Positions 53,428 to 61,936 of a stretch of 64,000 bases of DNA are shown in pieces (position 1 is the stretch's first letter; every line of letters starts with the position of its first letter). The stretch is from positions 62,001 through 126,000 of the forward strand of contig NZ_JBBHER010000005.1 of assembly GCF_037646705.1 (NCBI RefSeq), read 5' to 3'. The notes under the pieces were generated by a model, which saw only the letters and a list, made by a program, of their open reading frames with translations, was not told where the DNA came from and ran no database searches. Source of the DNA: Pikeienuella litoralis. GTDB lineage: Bacteria > Pseudomonadota > Alphaproteobacteria > Rhodobacterales > Rhodobacteraceae. The translations under genes were made by a program, and so were the position numbers.

Positions 53428-53962
53428 GGTGGTCCTTCCCAGATCGAAGCCGATCGCCGCCACCATAGCACGCCGCCGCGGCTGACCGTCTGGAAAAATC
53501 CGTCGCTCGCGCTGGCGCCGAGCGTGGCGCGGAGCAGGCGTCTCTCGAGTCAAGTGAAAATTTGTATGACAATGCGCTTTCGCGGCGAAACGTCGAACCC
53601 TCAGACATCGCCCGAGCGGCGGACCGTTGTGATCGTCCGGCCGCCATGCCCCTTCATGGCGCCGTTCAGCTTGCGTCCCGCAGCGCCGCCATCTTCACGC
53701 CCGGAAGGCTATGAATTGCGTCTCCGAGAGGGGTGAAGATGCGCGCCGCCGCAACGCCGTCACCATCTCGCGCGCCAGGCGACCGTGTCCATCCCGCTAC
53801 ACCGAAACGGGCGACCGTGGCGGGAAGGTCGTCCCGCCGCGCACCCTCTTGTCATACGTTCAACCATCGAGCATGAAAGAGGCAGGCTCTACGTCCGGTT
53901 GTGAAAATTTTCGAAAACACGTCAGTTCCGTTGTAAGGTGGATGTAATTTGACCAAGTTCGC
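53428..53962. other. Intergenic region upstream of the giant Asp-Ala protein gene
   Basis: These 535 bp separate the divergent minus-strand gene from the adhesin gene. A 78-codon frame (53711-53947) lacks an RBS or domain, so I do not call it. The last 80 bp are AT-rich and hold the palindrome GAAAATTTTC (53903-53912) plus GTAAGGTGGATG. The promoter is not obvious, and no good RBS lies at the normal distance before the ATG at 53963. Confidence 0.5.
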
Positions 53963-56900
53963 ATGTTAGTTGAAACCCGGACGCCCGATGTCGTTTCGCT
54001 TTCCAATGCTGGTGAAGAGCATGTGGTCAGTTTCACGGATGTCGGCTCAGTAACCATTGAGACGGACGTTTCGAACGTCGTGCGTGCGGAGCGCGCTGGC
54101 GAAGATCTGATCATCCATCTGCGAAACGGCGACATTGTGCGCATCGCCGATTATTTCGCAGCTCCCGACGACCTGACTATCCTTTTTGAAGACAGTGATC
54201 GCGCGTTCTGGGAACTCACCGATCTCACCGGCGCAGATCAGCTTGTAATGACGGTTTCGCCGATCGAATTGGGCGGAGCCAGCGCCGCCGGTCTCGCTGC
54301 GTTCGGCATGACGGCTGGCAGCATTGCGCTGGCGGCTGGCGACGACGCCGACTCCGATGCGGATGCCGACGCGGACGCCGACGCGGACGCGGACGCCGAC
54401 GCGGACGCCGATGCCGATGCTGATGCGGATGCTGACGCTGACGCTGATGCGGATGCCGACGCTGATGCCGATGCCGATGCCGATGCTGATGCGGACGCCG
54501 ACGCCGACGCCGACGCTGATGCCGACGCGGACGCCGATGCCGATGCTGATGCAGATGCCGATGCTGATGCTGATGCGGACGCTGATGCAGACGCTGATGC
54601 CGACGCCGATGCGGACGCTGATGCAGATGCTGACGCCGATGCGGATGCAGACGCCGACGCCGACGCCGATGCGGATGCAGACGCCGACGCCGATGCGGAT
54701 GCTGACGCCGACGCCGACGCCGATGCTGATGCAGATGCCGATGCAGATGCTGACGCGGACGCCGATGCTGACGCTGATGCCGATGCGGATGCCGACGCTG
54801 ACGCTGACGCTGACGCTGATGCCGACGCTGATGCCGATGCCGATGCCGATGCCGATGCTGATGCGGACGCCGACGCCGACGCTGATGCCGACGCGGACGC
54901 CGATGCCGATGCGGACGCCGATGCGGATGCTGATGCTGACGCCGACGCTGATGCAGATGCTGACGCCGATGCGGATGCTGACGCGGATGCGGATGCTGAC
55001 GCTGACGCTGACGCTGATGCCGACGCTGATGCCGATGCTGATGCGGACGCCGACGCCGACGCCGACGCTGATGCAGACGCCGACGCCGATGCGGATGCAG
55101 ACGCCGACGCCGATGCGGATGCAGATGCCGATGCCGATGCCGATGCAGATGCAGATGCCGATGCAGATGCAGATGCCGATGCAGATGCTGATGCTGACGC
55201 TGACGCGGATGCTGATGCTGATGCTGATGCTGATGCTGATGCTGATGCTGACGCCGATACGGATGCCGACGCGGACGCCGATGCCGATGCGGACGCCGAT
55301 GCCGATGCGGACGCCGATGCGGATGCTGACGCGGATGCGGACGCCGATGCTGACGCTGACGCTGATGCAGATGCTGACGCTGATGCCGATGCGGACGCGG
55401 ATGCCGATGCCGATGCGGACGCTGACGCGGACGCCGACGCTGATGCAGATGCTGACGCTGATGCCGATGCCGATGCGGACGCTGATGCCGACGCTGATGC
55501 GGATGCCGACGCGGATGCGGATGCCGACGCGGACGCCGATGCGGATGCCGACGCCGATGCTGATGCTGATGCGGATGCTGATGCTGATGCTGATGCTGAT
55601 GCGGATGCCGATGCGGACGCGGATGCCGATGCCGACGCGGACGCCGATGCGGATGCCGACGCCGATGCTGATGCTGATGCTGACGCCGATGCTGATGCTG
55701 ATGCTGACGCCGACGCCGATGCGGATGCAGATGCGGATGCCGATGCGGACGCCGACGCCGACGCTGATGCAGATGCTGACGCTGATGCTGATGCCGACGC
55801 TGATGCCGACGCCGATGCGGATGCAGATGCGGACGCCGATGCGGACGCTGACGCCGATGCTGATGCGGACGCTGACGCCGACGCCGACGCTGACGCCGAT
55901 GCTGACGCTGATGCTGATGCCGACGCTGATGCCGACGCCGATGCGGATGCGGACGCTGACGCCGATGCTGATGCGGACGCTGACGCCGACGCCGACGCTG
56001 ACGCTGACGCCGATGCTGATGCTGATGCTGATGCCGACGCTGACGCCGACGCTGATGCCGACGCCGACGCTGATGCAGACGCTGATGCCGACGCCGATGC
56101 GGATGCCGACGCCGACGCAGATGCGGATGCCGATGCTGACGCGGATGCTGATGCTGATGCTGACGCCGACGCGGATGCTGATGCTGATGCTGATGCTGAC
56201 GCCGACGCTGATGCAGATGCTGACGCTGATGCAGATGCCGACGCTGATGCCGATGCCGATGCGGATGCCGACGCCGATGCCGACGCTGACGCTGACGCGG
56301 ATGCGGATGCGGACGCCGATGCCGACGCTGACGCGGATGCCGACGCCGATGCTGATGCCGACGCTGATGCCGACGCCGATGCGGATGCAGATGCGGACGC
56401 TGATGCGGATGCCGATGCCGATGCTGACGCGGATGCTGATGCGGACGCCGATGCCGATGCGGATGCAGATGCGGACGCTGATGCAGATGCTGACGCTGAC
56501 GCTGATGCAGATGCAGATGCCGACGCTGATGCCGACGCTGATGCCGATGCCGATGCGGATGCCGACGCCGATGCCGACGCTGACGCTGACGCGGATGCGG
56601 ATGCGGACGCCGATGCCGACGCCGACGCGGATGCCGACGCCGATGCTGATGCCGACGCTGATGCCGACGCCGATGCGGATGCCGATGCGGACGCCGATGC
56701 GGACGCCGATGCGGATGCCGATGCTGACGCGGATGCTGATGCGGACGCTGACGCTGATGCCGATGCCGATGCCGATGCCGACGCGGATGCCGATGCCGAT
56801 GCCGATGCTGATGCGGATGCGGATGCCGACGCCGATGCGGATGCGGATGCCGATGCCGATGCGGACGCCGATGCCGATGCTGATGCAGACGCTGATGCAG

Positions 56901-58390
56901 ACGCCGATGCCGATGCAGATGCGGATGCGGATGCGGATGCGGACGCTGATGCAGACGCTGATGCCGATGCCGATGCGGATGCCGACGCTGACGCGGATGC
57001 CGATGCGGATGCTGATGCTGACGCTGATGCAGATGCCGACGCTGACGCGGATGCGGACGCCGATGCCGACGCCGATGCGGATGCGGACGCCGATGCCGAT
57101 GCCGATGCCGATGCTGACGCCGACGCCGACGCCGACGCAGACGCGGACGCCGACGCGATCGACAACGAGGTCACGCTGGAGCTGGAGGTCACGCCTTCGA
57201 CGAGCAATCAGCCTTTGCAGACCGAATCTGTCGGAGCGCTTCTTGACGTCGGTTTGCTTGCGGGGACGGTCGACGTGGGCGTGCTTGCCGGCGGCAGCGT
57301 GCTTTCATTCGCCGTGGCTGAGAATACGACCGAGCAGGTAAGCGTGGATGGAAGCGGCTCAGCAGCCCTGAACCTGGCGCTTTTCGGCGACGTTGATTTC
57401 GATATTCAGGTGTATCGGGCGGAGGAGGGGAGTTCTCAGGCGTCGCTGGTCTATGAGCAGGCGGACTGGCTGGTCGGATCAGGAAGCATATTTAGCGCGT
57501 CGTGGAGCGCCGCAGAACTCGCATTGCCGGAGTTTCAGGGCGGAGGCACCTATTATGTGATCCTCGGGAATGATGGCGGGCTTTTGAATGTCTCCTTGCT
57601 GGGGGGGCTTTCCGTCAGCACCACGTCCGATGTGATTACCGATTACCGTCCGCCGGCGACGGTTGGCGGAACGATCTCGGGGAACGTGATCTCCGATGTG
57701 GGCGCCGGCGGCGCCGACACCGCCCCTCCCGGGACGGTCGTATCCGCGGTGGATGGCGTGGCTGTGGAGATCGGCGGAAGCGATATCGCCGGCGCTCACG
57801 GCACTCTCTCGATCAATCCGGATGGAAGCTATACTTACACGCCGGACTCGACGTTCGAGGGAGCCTATGGCGATCAGGAGACGTTCGATTACACGATCAC
57901 CGCTCCGGGCGGCGCTTCCGACACCGCGCAACTGACTGTGACGCTCGACTTCTCCGGCCCGCCGGAGGCCGCCGCGCGGCTGGCGTTCGCCGCCTTCGAG
58001 GCCGGGGACGATCCGGACGCCGTGGATGTTTCGGAGCGCGCCGACGTGGACGACGAGACCGGGGCGACCGCGTTCGATCCAGACGCCCTCTCTCTGGAAG
58101 ATGGGCCGGACCTGGTGAGCTACGATTTTCTGGAGAAAGAGCCCGCCGCAGATGATGTGACTGTTCCTGACCTCGACCACGACGATGCTGTCGATCTCTC
58201 TGAAGCGTTGCCCGAGCCGGCGCCCGAAACTCTCTCCGAATTTGGATCGGAAGAGGAGCGTGACGGCGCCCTCGGCGCCTCTCCGGATCCGCTCGCCGAG
58301 AGCGAATTCGCGAATGCGGCCGGCTCCGAAGGGGGGAGCCAATCGCTTGAGGAACTGGAAGAGGGGATGCTTGGGAAACCGTTGGTTTGA
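53963..58390 (+). CDS. bapA: Giant acidic T1SS-exported adhesin with Asp-Ala repeat, BapA-like
   Basis: This is a 1475-residue protein. Residues 1-100 form a BapA-prefix-like domain (VVSFTDVGSVTIETDVSNVV, then GEDLIIHLRNGDIVRIADYF, both in family style). A Gly/Ala hydrophobic stretch (101-126) follows. Residues 132-1065 are Asp-Ala repeated 467 times with one Thr in place of Ala. The region 1066-1475 is beta-rich, including a cadherin/VCBS-like unit near 1230-1330 (GTLSINPDGSYTYTPDSTFEG then DTAQLTVTLDF), and it ends in a Glu/Ser-rich acidic tail. No RTX GGxGxD repeats or N-terminal signal are seen, so export is by the type I system next door. The pattern matches the Paracoccus denitrificans BapA adhesin, known for Asp-Ala repeats. 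Confidence 0.8.
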   Translation: MLVETRTPDVVSLSNAGEEHVVSFTDVGSVTIETDVSNVVRAERAGEDLIIHLRNGDIVRIADYFAAPDDLTILFEDSDRAFWELTDLTGADQLVMTVSPIELGGASAAGLAAFGMTAGSIALAAGDDADSDADADADADADADADADADADADADADADADADADADADADADADADADADADADADADADADADADADADADADADADADADADADADADADADADADADADADADADADADADADADADADADADADADADADADADADADADADADADADADADADADADADADADADADADADADADADADADADADADADADADADADADADADADADADADADADADADADADADADADADADADADADADADADADADADADADADADADADADADADADADADADADADADADADADADADADTDADADADADADADADADADADADADADADADADADADADADADADADADADADADADADADADADADADADADADADADADADADADADADADADADADADADADADADADADADADADADADADADADADADADADADADADADADADADADADADADADADADADADADADADADADADADADADADADADADADADADADADADADADADADADADADADADADADADADADADADADADADADADADADADADADADADADADADADADADADADADADADADADADADADADADADADADADADADADADADADADADADADADADADADADADADADADADADADADADADADADADADADADADADADADADADADADADADADADADADADADADADADADADADADADADADADADADADADADADADADADADADADADADADADADADADADADADADADADADADADADADADADADADADADADADADADADADADADADADADADADADADADADADADADADADADADADADADADADADADADADADADADADADADADADADADADADADADADADADADADADADADADADADADADADADADADADADADADAIDNEVTLELEVTPSTSNQPLQTESVGALLDVGLLAGTVDVGVLAGGSVLSFAVAENTTEQVSVDGSGSAALNLALFGDVDFDIQVYRAEEGSSQASLVYEQADWLVGSGSIFSASWSAAELALPEFQGGGTYYVILGNDGGLLNVSLLGGLSVSTTSDVITDYRPPATVGGTISGNVISDVGAGGADTAPPGTVVSAVDGVAVEIGGSDIAGAHGTLSINPDGSYTYTPDSTFEGAYGDQETFDYTITAPGGASDTAQLTVTLDFSGPPEAAARLAFAAFEAGDDPDAVDVSERADVDDETGATAFDPDALSLEDGPDLVSYDFLEKEPAADDVTVPDLDHDDAVDLSEALPEPAPETLSEFGSEEERDGALGASPDPLAESEFANAAGSEGGSQSLEELEEGMLGKPLV
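54356..57157 (+). repeat. Coding hexanucleotide (GAYGCN) repeat array, 467 units
   Basis: 2802 bp of in-frame GAY-GCN pairs encode Asp-Ala. Third positions vary freely among GAT/GAC and GCT/GCC/GCA/GCG, yet the protein is unbroken apart from one GCG-to-ACG change at 55259-55261 (Ala433 to Thr). Silent variety with a fixed dipeptide indicates long-term selection on the protein sequence and not fresh slippage. Open frames on the other strand (Ser-Ala) and in the shifted plus frame (Met/Thr with Pro/Arg/Leu) are by-products. Confidence 0.95.
56234..56682 (+). repeat. Block duplication inside the Asp-Ala array
   Basis: The DNA at 56234-56388 and at 56528-56682 reads almost the same, with one difference that I can see over 155 bp. 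The offset is 294 bp (49 dipeptides). A smaller shared block of about 50 bp recurs with a shift of about 114-120 bp in the stretch around 55840-55990. These indicate growth of the array by unequal exchange of blocks. Confidence 0.7.
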
Positions 58391-58394
58391 TGTG

Positions 58395-59780
58395 ATGGAA
58401 CCTGAGGTTTCACACAGAAAGAAAACACAATGGATGACGGGCGTCGCCTGCGGCCTTTGCTCGTCTTTTCTGATCGCGGCGTGCAGCCCGGAACCGACGC
58501 AGGAAATTCGGCGCATCCGACCTCTGACCGAGGATGGCGTCGAGCTCAGCTCCAATGATCTTGCGCGCGTTGACATCAGCTCAAGCGGAGTCGCGCCGTT
58601 GATCCTGGGCACGTTGCGAACCCGGGAAGATATCGTTGAAGCCGCGCAGAAGGTGAAAGCCGGACTTGCAAGAATAGATGAAGCGCACGCTGGCTATTAC
58701 CCTCAGGTTTCAGGGGGGGTGATTTCCGGAATCGCCGGTGACAGGAAGAAAAGCCCACGCCCACAAGTGACTGCGTCTCAGCTTCTTTACGATTTTGGAG
58801 AGACCTCCCGCGCCGTATCGCGGGAAGTGCTCGCGTCGCAGAGGGAGCACATGCGCTTCCTTCAAGTCGTGGATGAGGAGCTCGCCGAGACCGCCAAGAC
58901 CTATTGGATCATGCGGCGCTATGCGGAAGAGCAGGCGGTTTCGGATGAACAACTGCGGACCATGCGGGAGTTGGAGAGGCTGAGCCAATCTCGCTCCAGT
59001 GAAGGAGTGAACTCCGCCACGGATCTTCTGGAGGCGCAACGTCGGGTTCAGTCCGCCGAGACGATCCTGCGGCAGGCGCAGCTCGAAATGGCGAGCGCCA
59101 ATCGCCGCCTGTCAAGATTTTCAGGCGTCAGCGAGGGCGTCTCCGAGGACGCCCTGGGAGCGATCGACCTGATATGCCAGAGCGAAGAAATTGACGATGA
59201 GCTGTCACCTCGGATTCAGGTGGCCGCGTTGCAGAAAGCGATCTCCGAAATTGATTTGAAGGACGCTGAAAACGCCCTCCTTCCGACCGTGTCACTGGAA
59301 GCTGTCGCCAACCAGGATATTTCCGGCTCCTATGACAGCAATGTCGGGTTGAACCTGAGGGTGGACAGCGCATTATTCAGCGGCGGCGCGCATCGTTCGC
59401 GCGAGGTGATCGCGGTGAAGACGGCGGAGGCGGCCGACGCGGCCCTCGAGGCGGCTCGCCAGGATGTCGCGCTCGATTACGAAAACGCAATCGCCGACAT
59501 AATGACCCGGCGCGCTCTCATAGACGCTTTGGAAGAGCAGGCGGGCATGCTGGACGAAACCCGGCGGCTCTACCGCCGTCAGTTCGTCGAGTTGGGAAGC
59601 CGGACCATCGAGGACGTCCTCGATATGGAAGATGAATATTACCGTTCTCTGCGCGATCTGGCCGGGACCCGTATGAATCTTCAGGTCGCCCAGATCGAGT
59701 GCATCAAAAGCACAGGTCGGTTGCGCGCCCGTCTCGGATTGGATGGCAAGTTCCTTCATGGTCTTGCGCTGAGCTCATGA
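58395..59780 (+). CDS. TolC-like outer-membrane efflux lipoprotein of the T1SS
   Basis: This 461-residue protein has a lipoprotein signal (WMTGVACGLCSSFLIAAC; lipobox IAAC at about residue 31). The rest is two long coiled-coil halves, with ASQLLYDFGETSRAVSREV in the first and VDSALFSGGAHRSREVIAVK in the second, as in the OEP/TolC fold (two beta-strand signatures, LLYDFG and ALFSGG). It forms the outer-membrane tunnel for the adhesin. It begins 4 bp after bapA. ATG 58395 is used; ATG 58434 would shorten the signal. Its stop overlaps the ABC gene (ATGA). Confidence 0.88.
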   Translation: MEPEVSHRKKTQWMTGVACGLCSSFLIAACSPEPTQEIRRIRPLTEDGVELSSNDLARVDISSSGVAPLILGTLRTREDIVEAAQKVKAGLARIDEAHAGYYPQVSGGVISGIAGDRKKSPRPQVTASQLLYDFGETSRAVSREVLASQREHMRFLQVVDEELAETAKTYWIMRRYAEEQAVSDEQLRTMRELERLSQSRSSEGVNSATDLLEAQRRVQSAETILRQAQLEMASANRRLSRFSGVSEGVSEDALGAIDLICQSEEIDDELSPRIQVAALQKAISEIDLKDAENALLPTVSLEAVANQDISGSYDSNVGLNLRVDSALFSGGAHRSREVIAVKTAEAADAALEAARQDVALDYENAIADIMTRRALIDALEEQAGMLDETRRLYRRQFVELGSRTIEDVLDMEDEYYRSLRDLAGTRMNLQVAQIECIKSTGRLRARLGLDGKFLHGLALSS

Positions 59781-61936
59781 CCGAAGACGTGATCACCGTG
59801 GCGCAAGAGAGCCCGGGCGACGCGGCCTCCGGCGCCGACAGCGGCATCATCTCGGCCTTGCGCCACATCGCGCGCGGCTTTCATCTGAGCTTTTCGGAGC
59901 AGGCCGTCCGGGCGGCCATGGATTGGCGAAAACAGGCCGACGCGGTTGAACAGCTTCATGAGATCGCCGGTCGGCTGGGGCTCGAACTCCATGCCGTCAG
60001 AGCGGATGCGCGGAAGATCGACCCGCTTCATCCGCCGGTTCTGGTTCTTCAACCCGGCGCTGACGTGCTGGTGGTGGAGAGCGTCTCTCACGCGGATATC
60101 GCCACCTTCTGGCGGTTCTCCGGGCGTCTGAGCTACAGGAACGAACGGCCGCTGGCCAAGCTGATCAAGGAAAGCGACGGCGTTTGGCTCGTGCGGGCGA
60201 GGCGCAGCCTGCCGGACGCCCGGATCGACGCCTATATCGCGCCGGTCCGGGAGAATTGGCTGCGCCGCGTGCTCTTTCCTTCGCTCCGGCCCTATTTCAC
60301 CGTCATCATCGCCTCCTTCCTCACCAATGTTCTGGCGCTGGCGGGCATCCTGTTCTCGATGCAGGTCTATGATCGGGTCATCCCCGCGCAGTCCCATCAC
60401 ACGTTGACCGTGCTGTTCATCGGCGTCGCCATCGCCTTTTTTTTCGAGTTCTTTCTGAAGCAATCGCGCTCCGTGCTGCTCGACATTCTGGGACGGAACG
60501 CTGGCCTCAGGCTTTCCGAGCAGGTCTTCGGGCGCGCGCTGCGCATTCGCAACGATCATCGGCCCAAATCGACCGGTAGCTTCATCGCTCAGCTTCGCGA
60601 TATCGACACCATGCGCGAGGTCCTGACGTCGACATCGGTCGGCGTGCTGATGGATCTGCCGTTCTTCGTCCTTTTCTGCTGGCTGTTCTGGATGATCGCC
60701 GGTTGGCTGGTCCTGATCCCGGTCGCCGCTCTGGCCGCGATCATCTTGCCGGGGCTTGTCATGCAGCCGAAGCTGCGGAAGTCGGCCCAACAGGCGCAGC
60801 GCGAGGCGGCTCTGCGCAACGCCATTCTGGTGGAAACGATCCAGGGGATCGATGATATCAAGGCGTTGCAGGCCGAAGAGCGGTTCGAAAACATCTGGCG
60901 TGAAACTTCGGCGGCGACCGGCGAGGCGCAGTCCCAGGAAAGACGGCTGGTCGCGGGGCTCACCGCGTGGACTCAAATCGTGCAGCAGAGCGTCTATGCG
61001 GTGACCGTCGCGATAGGGGCTCCGATGGTCATGATCGGCGAGATCACCACCGGCACGCTTGTCGGCGCGTCAATTCTGGGCTCGCGCATGATCGCCCCCA
61101 TGAGCCAGATTTCGGGGGTGCTCTCACGGCTTCAGCAAGCCCGCGTCGGAGCGCAGGGGCTGACGAAAATCATGACGTCGCCCGTGGATCATCCTTCCGA
61201 TGAAGCGCGCGTCTCCCTGTCCCGGATCACCGGCCAATATACGTTCGAGAACGCGGCGTTCAGCCATCGCAGCGACCCGCCGCCCGCGTTGACGGTGGCG
61301 CATATCCAGATCGAAGCCGGGGAGCGTATCGGAGTGGTCGGCCGCAACGGAGCCGGGAAGTCCACTTTGCTGCAGGCCATGGCGGGGCAATTGATGCCGT
61401 CGGTCGGTCAACTGAGGCTGGACGGGGTATCGATCGATACGATCGACCCAGCGGATCTTCGCCGCGACATCGCCTATCTTTCCCAGAATTCAAACCTGTT
61501 TTTCGGGACGCTGCGCGACAATCTGCTGCTGGGGAAGCCTTCCGCCACGGACGCTGAATTGCTCGCCGCGTTGTCCCTTGCAGGGGGGGAGGCGTTCCTG
61601 AGCCGGTTCTCCAAAGGTTGGAACTACCAGATCATGGAAGGGGGGCTCGGCCTCTCCGGGGGCCAGAAACAGACGATCCTGTTGGCTCGCCTCGTGCTGC
61701 GGAATCCATCGGTCCTTCTGTTGGATGAGCCGACGTCTGCGATGGACGATACGACCGAACGCCATTTCATCGAGAAGCTCAGCATCGCGTCGCAGGGGCG
61801 GACGCTTGTCGTGGCGACGCACCGGCGCCGGATCCTGCAACTGGTGGACCGGTTGGTGGTGCTGGACAGGGGCCGGGTCGTTCTGGACGGCCCGCGCGAA
61901 CAGATCCTGGCGCAAATGCGACGAGAGAGGACATGA
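59777..61936 (+). CDS. Type I secretion ABC exporter, LssB-type with cysteine-free N-domain
   Basis: This is a 719-residue protein. Residues about 30-150 form a C39-peptidase-like domain with no cysteine, so it cannot process substrate and probably acts as a docking domain. Six transmembrane helices span about 175-450 (FTVIIASFLTNVLALAG, LPFFVLFCWLFWMIAGWLV). The nucleotide-binding domain has Walker A GRNGAGKSTLL (near 523), the signature GLGLSGGQKQ and Walker B VLLLDEPTSAMD. It drives export of the adhesin with the HlyD and TolC partners. Both ends overlap neighbours by 4 bp (ATGA). Confidence 0.93.
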   Translation: MTEDVITVAQESPGDAASGADSGIISALRHIARGFHLSFSEQAVRAAMDWRKQADAVEQLHEIAGRLGLELHAVRADARKIDPLHPPVLVLQPGADVLVVESVSHADIATFWRFSGRLSYRNERPLAKLIKESDGVWLVRARRSLPDARIDAYIAPVRENWLRRVLFPSLRPYFTVIIASFLTNVLALAGILFSMQVYDRVIPAQSHHTLTVLFIGVAIAFFFEFFLKQSRSVLLDILGRNAGLRLSEQVFGRALRIRNDHRPKSTGSFIAQLRDIDTMREVLTSTSVGVLMDLPFFVLFCWLFWMIAGWLVLIPVAALAAIILPGLVMQPKLRKSAQQAQREAALRNAILVETIQGIDDIKALQAEERFENIWRETSAATGEAQSQERRLVAGLTAWTQIVQQSVYAVTVAIGAPMVMIGEITTGTLVGASILGSRMIAPMSQISGVLSRLQQARVGAQGLTKIMTSPVDHPSDEARVSLSRITGQYTFENAAFSHRSDPPPALTVAHIQIEAGERIGVVGRNGAGKSTLLQAMAGQLMPSVGQLRLDGVSIDTIDPADLRRDIAYLSQNSNLFFGTLRDNLLLGKPSATDAELLAALSLAGGEAFLSRFSKGWNYQIMEGGLGLSGGQKQTILLARLVLRNPSVLLLDEPTSAMDDTTERHFIEKLSIASQGRTLVVATHRRRILQLVDRLVVLDRGRVVLDGPREQILAQMRRERT

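Noticed and set aside
53711..53947. 78-codon frame upstream of the giant adhesin gene
   Set aside because: It has no RBS or domain and its composition is like non-coding GC-rich DNA. It may just be open by chance.
54356..57157. Could the array be a CRISPR locus or satellite DNA
   Set aside because: The period is 6 bp, with no spacers and no fixed repeat sequence. Synonymous variation with a kept reading frame shows it is coding.
54238..57207. Minus-strand 989-codon open frame of alternating Ser-Ala
   Set aside because: It is the reverse-complement reading of the GAYGCN array. It has no RBS, and its ends lie just beyond the repeat. The plus-frame protein has real flanking domains.
54324..57341. 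Plus-strand open frame of Met/Thr with Pro/Arg/Leu/Gln
   Set aside because: It is a shifted reading of the same repeat and has no domain outside the array.
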